From Comamonas terrigena NBRC 13299 (GTDB lineage Bacteria > Pseudomonadota > Gammaproteobacteria > Burkholderiales > Burkholderiaceae_C), in NCBI RefSeq assembly GCF_006740045.1, contig NZ_AP019749.1, forward strand, positions 2,313,001 to 2,377,000: DNA of 64,000 bases. The letters are read 5' to 3'. The notes below the pieces were generated by a model. The model ran no database searches. It was given only the letters and a program-made list of their open reading frames with translations, and had not been told where the DNA came from. Shown piece after piece: positions 56,915 through 64,000 of this stretch. The first letter of the stretch is position 1, and the number at the start of each line of letters is the position of its first letter. The translations under genes were made by a program, and so were the position numbers.

Positions 56915-57190
56915 CCTCGCGGTACAACACAGCAAAACGTCCGCCGCGCTGATTCAGAAGCAGAGCGATGTCGGCGTCCATACCCACAGCATTGCCACCA
57001 GCACCCTGCGCAGGTGCTCCACATGATCGATATGACCTCAACGACATCGTTCGATACGGCCTGCACCGCTGCAGCGCATCTTTGCGGACTGCCTGCAATC
57101 TGAACCCGCATTTCGCAGGCATCGCGCAGCCCGGGCAGGAGCACTACGAACGGTGGCGCTTGCGCCTGCCAAAGGCACTGCCTGCAGGCC
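56915..57190 (+). pseudogene. Decayed 3' fragment of a yellow-family gene (paralogue of 50931-52166)
   Basis: Translated pieces match the C-terminal third of the gene at 50931 in order: GCGATGTCGGCG...GCATTGCCACC parallels the GDVGGNTDGIAT segment, NDIVRYGLHRCSASL parallels NGIVRYNPHRRSMSL, and NLNPHFAGIAQPGQEHYERWRL parallels NLNQHFAGAVQPGQERYELWRL. Frameshifts and a short internal deletion (the IRWPDTATFTPGGDLLF part) break it, and nothing of the 5' two thirds remains. It lies directly upstream of the exported-protein operon. Confidence 0.85.
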
Positions 57191-57252
57191 CCGGAACGGC
57201 CAGCCGCACCACGGCCCGGGCGCGCAGGCTGGTTCGCCACACTCACCACTCG

Positions 57253-57289
57253 TGACCACGGCCGCCGGCATGTGTGGCGGCCGTGGTCA
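57253..57289. terminator. Perfect hairpin after the ZnuD-like gene
   Basis: TGACCACGGCCGCC (57253-57266) and GGCGGCCGTGGTCA (57276-57289) form a 14-bp perfect stem around nine bases. There is no T run, so it may protect the 3' end or terminate weakly. It lies between the pseudogene and the stop codon of the receptor gene. Confidence 0.6.
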
Positions 57290-57298
57290 GCAACAGGC

Positions 57299-59521
57299 TC
57301 AGAAGTCCATCTTCACGCCCAGGGTGATGTTGCGCCCCATCAGCGGCGCTGCGTCCTTGATGAAGCTGGTGTGCGCATAGGCCAGGCGGTTGGTCAGGTT
57401 GCGCCCCTGCACGAACAGCTCCAGCGGCTGGCCCTGGGGCGTGCGCAAGGTGTAGCTGATGCCCGCATGCAGCAGGCCGTAGCCCGGTGTGGGCGACTCC
57501 AGCGGCGCCACGCGCGACTGGCGGGCCGCCTGCACCCACTCCACATTGCCCTTCCAGTCTTGCCAGCTGGCCTGCAACTGGGCCCCCAGGCGGGCCGGCG
57601 GAATGCGCGGCAGGCGGGTGCCATCGGAGCGCTCGGCCCGCACGGCATCGCCCCACAGACGCAGCGCCCAGTTGGCATTGAAGCGGTGGCGCATCTCGGC
57701 CTCCAACCCCGTGAAGCGCGCATCGGCCTGGCTGTATTCCAGCAACTGGAAGCCGTCGTGCACGTCCAGCGTGCGGCCGTAGATATAGCCATCCACCTGG
57801 TGGCGGTACAGGCTCACGCCCCAGGTGGTGTCACCCGCCGTCTTGCGCAGGCCCAGATCCCAGGCGCGGGAATTTTCCCTGCCCAGCTGGCTGTTGCCGC
57901 GTTCATAGGCGTTGGTGGCCAGGTGCACGCCGTCCGAGAACAGCTCCTCGGCCGTTGGCATGCGGCTGGCATGGGTGTAGCTCAGGCTGGCCTGCCAGCC
58001 GGGCTGGAAACGCCATACCGTACCCAGCGAGGCAGAGCTTCCGCTGTGCTCGCGCTCCTCCCCGGTTTCCAGTGCGCGGATGCGCTGGCGGTCATGGCGC
58101 AGCGCGCCCTGCAGCGTCCAGTCGCCCACCTGGTAGCGCTCCAGCCAGAACATGCCCCAGCTGCGCGTGTCCGTGGGCTGGACCGTGGCCTCTTCCCCTT
58201 CGGTGCTGAAGCGGCGCTGGGCACTTTGCACCCCGAACACGCCGCTCAACCCGGCCAGGCCCGGGATGGGCTGGTGCTCCACCTCCAGTCGCAGATCGTG
58301 GGCCCGGTTGCGGAACTTGGTGGCGACTTCGCCTTCGTCCAGTTCTTCATGGCCATAGCGGGTCTTGCTGGCCGTCAGTCGCACCGCCGCAATCCCGGCC
58401 ACCGGGTTGCGCCAGGCACCGCGCAGGTCCCAGCGGTTGCTGCGCATGTCCACCGTGGGAATGTCGGCCCCCTCACCGTGGTCATGGTCGTGATCGTGGT
58501 CGTCATGGCAATGCAGGTGGTCGCCGTGTGCATGGCAGTCCACATGCTCGTGGCCGGGCAAGCCATAACGTGCCTCCTGGCGTGTGTAGGCAAGGCCCAG
58601 ATAACCCTCGCTACCTACCCAGCTCAGGCCCACGCTGCCGGTTTCGCCCTTGGAGTAGCTGCCTCCCACGCGCGAACCACCATCCCAACCGCGGCCCACA
58701 CGGTATTCCTGGGCGTTGCGGCCCATGCCTTCCACATGCACCACCAGCGGGCCCTGTCCACCGGTCAGCGCGAACGCACCGGTTTTGCCACGGTCGGCCG
58801 AGCTATAGCGCGCCTGGGCGCTGCCCTGCACGCCGTTTTCCGGCACCGCCGTAGGAATCTTGCCGTCCAGCACATTCACCACCCCGCCCACGGCACCGCC
58901 GTAGAGCAAGGCGGACGGGCCGCGCAACACCTCGATCTGCTCGGCCAGCATGGAGTCGGCCATGACCGCATGGTCGGGACTGACATTGGAAGCGTCCTGC
59001 ACCGCACTGCCGCCGCTAAGCACCTGCACACGCGGACCATCCATGCCGCGGATCACGGGTCGGCTGGCACCTGCGCCGAAATGCGTGGACTGCACGCCAG
59101 GCTCGCTGGCCAGGGTCTCACCCAATGTGGCGCTGCGGCGTGCCTCCAGGGCCTCGCCTTCCAGTACCTGTACTGGTGACGCCAGCGCTGATTGCTCCAG
59201 GGACCATGCACTCGATCGAATTTCGACTTCATGTAATGTAGATTCAATGCCAGATGCCGGCTTCGCTGCCACTGCATCGGCACCCTGTGCTGCCACGGTG
59301 GTGGGAGCAGGAGTCACTGCGCCAGCTTCTGCGGATGGCGTCTGCGCATGCGCGGCTGCGGTGCCTATCGCCAGGCACCAGCAGGCGAACGCCACGCCGC
59401 CCAGACGGCTGCGCCCTGCCCCCAGCGGTGCCGTCCAGGCAGGCTCGGCAACGGCTGCTGCCGCGGTGGATGAATTGGCCCGGGATTGGGCCGGATGGGT
59501 CGATGCACTCAAAACGTTCAT
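57299..59521 (-). CDS. ZnuD-like TonB-dependent receptor (probable zinc uptake)
   Basis: 740 residues from the ATG at 59521 (MNVLSASTHPAQ). The signal region ends near AAHAQ (about 60). The plug domain reads VEIRSSAWSLEQSALASPVQVLEG, GETLASEPGVQSTHFGAGASRPVIRGMDGPRVQVL and IEVLRGPSALLYGGAVGGVVNVLDG. A His/Asp-rich segment at about 335-365 (HEHVDCHAHGDHLHCHDD and following) matches the metal-binding loop of ZnuD receptors. It ends with the barrel signal ...GVKMDF. The downstream position in a cluster with a Zur-like gene supports zinc. Fully open frame. Confidence 0.9.
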   Translation of the reverse strand: MNVLSASTHPAQSRANSSTAAAAVAEPAWTAPLGAGRSRLGGVAFACWCLAIGTAAAHAQTPSAEAGAVTPAPTTVAAQGADAVAAKPASGIESTLHEVEIRSSAWSLEQSALASPVQVLEGEALEARRSATLGETLASEPGVQSTHFGAGASRPVIRGMDGPRVQVLSGGSAVQDASNVSPDHAVMADSMLAEQIEVLRGPSALLYGGAVGGVVNVLDGKIPTAVPENGVQGSAQARYSSADRGKTGAFALTGGQGPLVVHVEGMGRNAQEYRVGRGWDGGSRVGGSYSKGETGSVGLSWVGSEGYLGLAYTRQEARYGLPGHEHVDCHAHGDHLHCHDDHDHDHDHGEGADIPTVDMRSNRWDLRGAWRNPVAGIAAVRLTASKTRYGHEELDEGEVATKFRNRAHDLRLEVEHQPIPGLAGLSGVFGVQSAQRRFSTEGEEATVQPTDTRSWGMFWLERYQVGDWTLQGALRHDRQRIRALETGEEREHSGSSASLGTVWRFQPGWQASLSYTHASRMPTAEELFSDGVHLATNAYERGNSQLGRENSRAWDLGLRKTAGDTTWGVSLYRHQVDGYIYGRTLDVHDGFQLLEYSQADARFTGLEAEMRHRFNANWALRLWGDAVRAERSDGTRLPRIPPARLGAQLQASWQDWKGNVEWVQAARQSRVAPLESPTPGYGLLHAGISYTLRTPQGQPLELFVQGRNLTNRLAYAHTSFIKDAAPLMGRNITLGVKMDF

Positions 59522-59858
59522 GGAGGAACTTTCCCTCTGCACTCCCCTGCTGCAGCGGCGCACAGCACCGTATGGGCTGCATGCGCAGACCGGCTGACCG
59601 CCGCAGTGGGAGCTTGCGCCGCCCTCCTCAGGCAGCGCTTTTCATATGGTCAGCAGTCCCATGCGCACTGAGTGCGCACAAGCTGCTCTGCTCTTGAACG
59701 GTTCTGATCCAGACGATAGGCCGGCGCGGCATGCGCGCTGCGCCATCAGCAGGCGCAACGGCCCCGCAGCCGTACAGGGGAGACGGAACATGCGCCGCAG
59801 CACACACCATCCACAGCAGGGACAAGCATTGCGGATGCCTCCAGACGCACCAGTCGGA
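59522..59858. other. Noncoding gap inside the zinc locus
   Basis: 337 bp between the ZnuD-like gene and the upstream membrane protein gene. I see no gene I can support. It could carry an internal promoter or a processed leader. Confidence 0.5.
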
Positions 59859-60290
59859 TCAGAAACCAGGGGGCAGGTCCATCCCGGGCGGCCCCCGGGC
59901 CAGCGGAGCCCACCAGCGCTGTGAAGCCAGGGCATGCACTGGTGCGGCCAGAGAAACAGTCGTGGCCCAGCATGCGGGCAGCCACACAAAAGAGGCAAGC
60001 GGCGCCTGGCCGTGTGCCAACTGGTCCAGCGCCTGGCAGTCCAGGCTGCCATGGTGACCAAACAGCGCCTGCACGGTGTGGCCCACGCCATCCGGGGATA
60101 CCGCAGGTAACGCCGGAACTGCCGTGGCAACGGCAGGCGCCAGGCCAGCACCAGGGATGTGCACCACCTGGTGCATGCGCGCTACCAGCGGTGCCAGGCA
60201 GAGCGCCAGCAGCAGCCAGACTGCCAGCCAGCGGCGCAGTGGCAGCGTGGCCGTGGTGCCGCCCGTGGAATGCATGGCCCGCTGGCGCAT
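59859..60290 (-). CDS. Small membrane/exported protein of unknown function in the zinc locus
   Basis: 143 residues from the ATG at 60290, supported by GGGAGGGAG upstream. One strong hydrophobic helix (WLAVWLLLALCLAPLVARMHQVVHIP, about 22-47) is followed by a His-containing periplasmic-looking region (HTVQALFGHHGSLDCQALDQLAHG) and a second hydrophobic stretch (LPACWATTVSLAAP). His and Cys residues could bind metal. Resembles small DUF2946-like proteins found near metal TonB receptors, but I cannot confirm that. Confidence 0.65.
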   Translation of the reverse strand: MRQRAMHSTGGTTATLPLRRWLAVWLLLALCLAPLVARMHQVVHIPGAGLAPAVATAVPALPAVSPDGVGHTVQALFGHHGSLDCQALDQLAHGQAPLASFVWLPACWATTVSLAAPVHALASQRWWAPLARGPPGMDLPPGF

Positions 60291-60445
60291 CACACTCCCT
60301 CCCGTGTGGACCGGCGCACGGACGGAACCCAGCGCTGGTGCGACCACGCGCGCTGACCCGCAGCCCCCTTGGACAGGGCGCATGGGCATCCGGCTCGGCA
60401 GGCAAGCATGCAGCGCATCACGCAGCGTTCATTCCACCCGCAGGC

Positions 60446-60772
60446 TCAATGGCTGTGGCGCATGCCGCAGTTCTTGCCCAGGGCCAGGCCTTTGCAGGCC
60501 AGCTGCAACTGCTTCTGGCACTGGTCTTCGCCTTTGCCTGCTTCCAGGCATTGGGCGGCCTGGGCATGGGCACGTGCCATGGACTGGTGGCGTTCGATGT
60601 CCTCGCGCGTGTGTGCATCCAGCACCGGCTGGCCCGTGGTCGGCTTGGGCGCGGCTTCGGCCGTTACCGGCACAGGCTGTGGCGTGCGGGCGGTCGGCTG
60701 GGCCTGAACACCCACCGCCACCGTGCCGATGAGGGAAAAAACTGCGGCACAGGCCAGAAGACGGAATTGCAT
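60446..60772 (-). CDS. Small periplasmic Cys-containing protein in the zinc locus
   Basis: 108 residues from the ATG at 60772 with GAAAGAAG upstream. Signal peptide LACAAVFSLIGTVAVGVQAQ, a Pro/Thr linker, and a C-terminal helical pair with three Cys (QCLEAGKGEDQCQKQLQLACKGLALGKNCGMRHSH; C-X9-C-X7-C-X8-C counting the last). The terminal HSH may bind metal. Family not recognised. Lies between the Zur-like gene and the membrane protein gene, all on the minus strand. Confidence 0.72.
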   Translation of the reverse strand: MQFRLLACAAVFSLIGTVAVGVQAQPTARTPQPVPVTAEAAPKPTTGQPVLDAHTREDIERHQSMARAHAQAAQCLEAGKGEDQCQKQLQLACKGLALGKNCGMRHSH

Positions 60773-60830
60773 GGAGCTTCTTTCGGAAGAGAGGGTGGAT
60801 GCCAGCGCAGTGCCAGCCATGGAGCTGGAC

Positions 60831-61316
60831 TCAGGCGGCGCTGCACGGTGTGCACAGGCCGTGCAACTGCACTGCCTGCAGCTGCCCCACTGCGGCCGGC
60901 TCCAGCGCGGCCGCCAGGGCCTGTACCGATGCCTGCATCGCAGGCGCGGCGCTGTCCACGGGAAGGTCCTGCGCGCAACGCAGGCAATGAAACTGCACCG
61001 GCATGCGCTGGGCCACAGGCGCCGGCGCAGCACTGGCCTGGGCCCGCCCTGCATCACTGCGCCATTGGAAACGGGTGATGCGGTCATCCTCCACCCGGCG
61101 CTGCAGCAGCCCGGCCTGGGTCAACCGGTCCAGTGCGCGAAACACGGTCACCCGGTTGACAGCCACACCCAGCCGGGCCAGCGCAGCCTCCACCTCGGCG
61201 GCCGACAGGCGGCTGGCAGCCTGGCTGCGCAGCAACGCCACCAGCGCGCGCGTGGCACGGGTGGCCCGCATGCCGGGCGGCAAGGACAATTCCAGGGAAG
61301 AAGCTGGGCGGGGCAT
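60831..61316 (-). CDS. zur: Fur-family regulator, Zur-like
   Basis: 161 residues: a winged helix (RATRALVALLRSQAASRLSAAEVEAALARLGVAVNRVTVFRALDRLTQAGLLQRR, about 19-73 in two parts) and a dimerisation domain with two Cys-X2-Cys pairs (FHCLRCAQ and HGLCTPC) for structural zinc. The usual His cluster before the first Cys pair (HHHxxC) is replaced by MPVQFHC, so the sensing site is atypical. The start is taken at 61316; GTG two codons upstream is possible. Clustered palindromes upstream suggest autoregulation. Assigned to zinc from context. Confidence 0.8.
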   Translation of the reverse strand: MPRPASSLELSLPPGMRATRATRALVALLRSQAASRLSAAEVEAALARLGVAVNRVTVFRALDRLTQAGLLQRRVEDDRITRFQWRSDAGRAQASAAPAPVAQRMPVQFHCLRCAQDLPVDSAAPAMQASVQALAAALEPAAVGQLQAVQLHGLCTPCSAA

Positions 61317-61334
61317 GGACACACTCAAGACACA

Positions 61335-61377
61335 CTGCAATTGCAGCGGGATTGCGATATTAACGCAATTCAATTGC
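61335..61377. promoter_or_regulatory. Cluster of palindromes upstream of the Zur-like gene
   Basis: Three overlapping or adjacent palindromes share a TTGC/GCAA core: CTGCAATTGCAG (61335-61346, perfect), ATTGCG-ATATTAA-CGCAAT (61351-61369) and GCAATT-C-AATTGC (61365-61377). They lie 19-61 bp before the start codon in an AT-rich stretch. They do not match the enterobacterial Zur box I know. Autoregulation by the Fur-family protein is inferred. Confidence 0.55.
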
Positions 61378-61468
61378 AATATAGGGCAGGCACCCGGATT
61401 TTTGCTTTCACAGCCCCTCAGCATCCGCCGCGGACGCCAGCCACCGCCAATGGGCTGGCAAAGCCCTC

Positions 61469-62005
61469 TCAGTCCGGCTTCACGTAGCGGCCAAAGGTGG
61501 CCAGCAGCTTGTGCACCTTGGGAGCCACCACATAGGCGCAGTAGCCCTGCTGTGGATTGCGGGCGAAATAATCCTGGTGGTAGGCCTCGGCCGGCCACCA
61601 GCTGCGCAGCGGCTCGACTTCCGTCACCACCGGCGCCCCGAAAGTCTTGTCCTGCCCGAATTCGCGCAGCAGATCCTGCACCACCTGCTCCTGCGCCGGC
61701 GTGGTCACATACACGCCGCTGCGGTACTGCGTGCCAACATCATTGCCCTGGCGGTTGAGTGTGGTCGGATCGTGCGTGCCAAAAAAGATCTCCAGCACCT
61801 GGCGCAGACCGATCACCTGCGGGTCGAACACCAGCTTGACGGCCTCGGCATGGCCCGTGGTGCCCTCGCACACCTGCTCGTACCGTGGATGGTCCACATG
61901 GCCGTTGGCGTAGCCGCTTTCCACATCGATCACGCCCTGCACGCGGTCGAACACGGCCTCGGTGCACCAGAAACAGCCGCCTGCCAGATAAATGGTTTCA
62001 GTCAT
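61469..62005 (-). CDS. msrA: Peptide methionine (S)-S-oxide reductase
   Basis: Repairs oxidised methionine. 178 residues with the catalytic motif GGCFWCTEAVF (about 9-19) and the conserved YANGHVDHPRYEQVCEGTTGHAEAVKLVFDP and GTQYRSGVY blocks, EVEPLRSWWPAEAYHQDYF near the end. The start is the ATG at 62005; a GTG five codons upstream (62020), with GAGG before it, is an alternative. Stands alone. Confidence 0.95.
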   Translation of the reverse strand: MTETIYLAGGCFWCTEAVFDRVQGVIDVESGYANGHVDHPRYEQVCEGTTGHAEAVKLVFDPQVIGLRQVLEIFFGTHDPTTLNRQGNDVGTQYRSGVYVTTPAQEQVVQDLLREFGQDKTFGAPVVTEVEPLRSWWPAEAYHQDYFARNPQQGYCAYVVAPKVHKLLATFGRYVKPD

Positions 62006-62124
62006 GCCGCTGTTGTACACCAGCCTCAGCCGGCCGCCAGGCCTTGCCCTGCATCAAGTACGGATTTGCCGGCCGCCACCACCGCCACGGCAGTGTTTGA
62101 CAGCGGTGCGCTGCCTTGGCTACA

Positions 62125-62146
62125 TTAATGACCAATCAGTCATTAA
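62125..62146. promoter_or_regulatory. TetR-type operator
   Basis: TTAATGAC-CAATCA-GTCATTAA is a perfect 22-bp interrupted palindrome ending 18 bp before the tetR start codon. This is the usual form and position of an autoregulatory TetR operator. Confidence 0.85.
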
Positions 62147-62164
62147 CTGGATCCCTACCCACCC

Positions 62165-62875
62165 ATGCCCGACAGCAGCACCGACGCCCCACGCCGCAGC
62201 CGCCGCAAAGAAGCGCGTCCGGGTGAACTGCTGGAAGCGGCGCTGTCCCTGTTTCTGGAAAAAGGCTATGCCGCCACCCGCGTGGAGGCCGTGGCCGCCC
62301 GCGCTGGCGTGTCCAAGGGCACGCTGTTTCTGTACTTTCCCAGCAAGGAAGAACTGTTCAAGGCCGTGGTGCGCCACAGCATCAGCGGCTGCTACGCCGA
62401 CTGGCAGCTGGAGCTGGACCGCTACCAGGGCAGCAGCGCCGCCCTGCTGGCCCGGGCATTCGAAGTCTGGTGGCAGCAGATCGCCAGCACCCAGGCCGGC
62501 GGCATCTGCCGCCTGATGTGGGCCGAGGCGGCACATTTTCCGGAACTGGCCGCGTTCTACCGCCACGAAGTAGATGAACCCGGCCACGCGATGCTCGAAC
62601 GTATCCTGCAGCGCGGCATGGACAGCGGCGAATTTCGCCCCATGCCACTGGGTGAAGCCTTGTACCTGGTGCTGACGCCGATGACCTTTGTAATGCTGTG
62701 GCAACCCACCGGCACCCTGTGCCTGCCGATGGACCATGGGCTCACGCCGCACAGCTATCTGCTATCGCAATTTCGCAACTGCCTGCGCGGCCTGCTGCGC
62801 GAGCCGGTGGATGCAGACACCCTGCCCCTGCCCCAGCTGCATCCCACGCTACCCCTCCACACCACAGACATATGA
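62165..62875 (+). CDS. TetR/AcrR-family repressor
   Basis: 236 residues: N-terminal helix-turn-helix (LLEAALSLFLEKGYAATRVEAVAARAGVSKGTLFLYFPSKEELFKAV, about 20-66) and a ligand-binding helical domain. TGA overlaps the start of the membrane-fusion gene (ATGA), so the efflux operon is cotranscribed and repressed through the upstream palindrome. The inducer is unknown. Confidence 0.94.
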   Translation: MPDSSTDAPRRSRRKEARPGELLEAALSLFLEKGYAATRVEAVAARAGVSKGTLFLYFPSKEELFKAVVRHSISGCYADWQLELDRYQGSSAALLARAFEVWWQQIASTQAGGICRLMWAEAAHFPELAAFYRHEVDEPGHAMLERILQRGMDSGEFRPMPLGEALYLVLTPMTFVMLWQPTGTLCLPMDHGLTPHSYLLSQFRNCLRGLLREPVDADTLPLPQLHPTLPLHTTDI

Positions 62876-64000
62876 GCTTGCTCCGCAGATCCTGGTTGCT
62901 TGGGGGCCTGATCGCCCTGGTCGTTCTGGCCCTGGGCTTCAGCGCCTGGCGGGCTGTGGTGGCCAAACGCCAGCAACAGCAGGCCCTGCAGGCGCAGCAG
63001 CAAGCGCCCGCCGCCGTGCTGCAGGCCGGCGCAGCCGACTGGACCACGCTGCAGGTGCGCACACTGCCGCTGCAGGTCCCCGTCAGCGGCAGCCTGTCTG
63101 CGGTGGACAGCGCCCTGATCAAGAGCCGTGTGGCCGGTGCACTGCAGGACTTTACGCTGCGCGAGGGTGACAGCGTGCGCAAAGGCCAGGTGATTGCCCG
63201 CATCGATGCCACCGACAGCGAAGCCCGCTACCGCCAGGCCCGGCTCCAGGCCGATGCCGCCCAGGCGCAGGAAGCCATCCAGCTGCGCCAGCACCAGAAC
63301 AACCAGGCGCTGGTGGACCGGCAGTTCATCTCGCCCACCGCCCTGGCCAACTCCGAAGCCAGCCTGCAGGCCGCCCGCGCCAACACGGCCGCAGCCCGCG
63401 CCGCAGCCGATGCGGCGCGCAAGACGCTGGACGACACCGTGCTGCGCAGCCCCATCGACGGTCAGATTGCCCGCCGCTTTGCCCAGGACGGCGAACGTGT
63501 GAACGTGGAAGCCCAGGTCGCCGAGGTGGTGAACCTGTCCGCGCTGGAACTACAGGCTCCGCTGCCCCCCCCAGGACTCGCTGCGGGTGCAGGTCGGCCA
63601 GACGGCCCTGCTGACGGTGGAAGGCGCCAGCACGCCAGTCTCCGCCCGGGTGGTGCGCATCAGCCCCAGCGCCCAGAGCGGCAGCCGTGCCGTGCCGGTC
63701 TTCCTGCGCGTGCAGCCCGTGGCGGGCTTGCAGCTGCGCTCCGGCCTGTTTGTGCAGGGGCTGATCGCCACCGGCACGGTACAGGCCCTGGCCCTGCCAC
63801 TGGATGCCGTGCGCAACGACCAGCCCCAGCCCTACATCCAGACCGTGGTGAACGGCGCCGTGGCACACCAGACCGTGCAGCTGGGCGCCCAGGCCCTGCC
63901 GGAAGGGACCGACAGCACCGCGCTGTGGGTGGCCGTCCAGGGCGCCAGCGCAGGCAGTACCGTGTTGCGCGGCAGCATGGGGCCTTTGCCGGAGGGCACC
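62872..64000 (+). pseudogene. RND efflux membrane-fusion protein, frameshifted at a C8 run (runs off the right edge)
   Basis: Periplasmic adaptor of an efflux pump. The first 230 codons read MSLLRRSWLLGGLIALVVLALG (membrane anchor), VSGSLSAVDSALIKSRVAGALQDFTLREGDSVRKGQVIARID (lipoyl domain), a coiled coil, and VLRSPIDGQIARRFAQDGERVNVEAQ. At CTG-CCCCCCCC-AG (eight C, 63565-63572) the frame changes. With seven C the sequence would go on as QDSLRVQVGQTALLTVEG and VPVFLRVQPVAGLQLRSGLFVQG, normal for this family. As given, the natural frame ends there, though the shifted frame stays open to the window end. A sequencing error or a slippage switch are both possible. Confidence 0.8.

Noticed and set aside
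59642..60151. Minus-strand 169-codon frame in the zinc locus
   Set aside because: It overlaps the better supported frame 59859-60290, which has a strong ribosome site and a membrane helix; the alternative has Arg/Cys-rich shadow composition.

Overview
The window looks like a chromosomal stretch of a high-G+C betaproteobacterium, most likely Comamonadaceae (Comamonas or Delftia type). This rests on gene order and family make-up: exbB-exbD-lpxK-ycaR-kdsB-adk, imuA-imuB-dnaE2, monomeric NADP-isocitrate dehydrogenase and xseA next to sodB. It is inferred from protein sequence without database searches. I see no rRNA, tRNA, CRISPR array, prophage or insertion sequence. Protein-family names come from motif recognition.

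Layout. 1-4262: the 5' part of thrS (minus) behind a Thr-rich leader peptide and a terminator, forming a classical attenuator; isocitrate lyase aceA with a TCTTATATAAGA palindrome upstream; a lone LexA box before a doubtful ORF and an AhpD-like gene. 4477-9845: the SOS mutasome operon imuA-imuB-dnaE2 with its LexA box and a broken small ORF downstream. 10108-14640: OmpA-like protein, chaC, a small membrane protein behind a perfect FNR box, and monomeric isocitrate dehydrogenase, whose upstream region repeats the aceA palindrome with one mismatch.

14788-26677 is a complete assimilatory nitrate region: nasR (NIT+ANTAR antiterminator), nrtABC nitrate ABC transporter, nirBD nitrite reductase, nasA nitrate reductase and a siroheme methyltransferase. 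Both the nrtA and nirB leaders carry a sigma-54 promoter followed by a long hairpin. This fits nitrogen-limitation control through NtrC combined with nitrate-responsive antitermination by NasR. 26856-34000 holds an H-NS-like protein, an exported M20 hydrolase, dimeric isocitrate dehydrogenase, a DUF192 protein, a hypothetical gene, sodB and xseA. 34352-38810 is the exbBD/lpxK/ycaR/kdsB/adk envelope cluster. 38863-43985 holds a diguanylate cyclase with a duplicated sensor module, L-asparaginase divergent from lexA with two tandem LexA boxes between them, a small hypothetical gene and pdxH.

44300-52166: an AEC-family transporter, a heptanucleotide tandem repeat, a TonB receptor plus PepSY membrane protein for iron, a LysR regulator divergent from a PfpI-like gene, and an exported royal-jelly/yellow-family protein. 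52253-56712 is an operon of four exported proteins of unknown function with visibly lower G+C in its 5' half. It includes a CsgG-like lipoprotein and two FlgT-N/LPP20-like modules. A decayed 3' fragment of the royal-jelly-family gene lies on its other side, so the operon sits between two copies of the same sequence. This is the best candidate for an undescribed system.

57299-61377 is a probable zinc locus: a Fur/Zur-family regulator behind clustered palindromes, two small exported or membrane proteins of unknown role, and a ZnuD-like TonB receptor with a His-rich segment. The window ends with msrA, a TetR regulator with a clean operator, and an RND membrane-fusion protein interrupted by a frameshift at a run of eight C.
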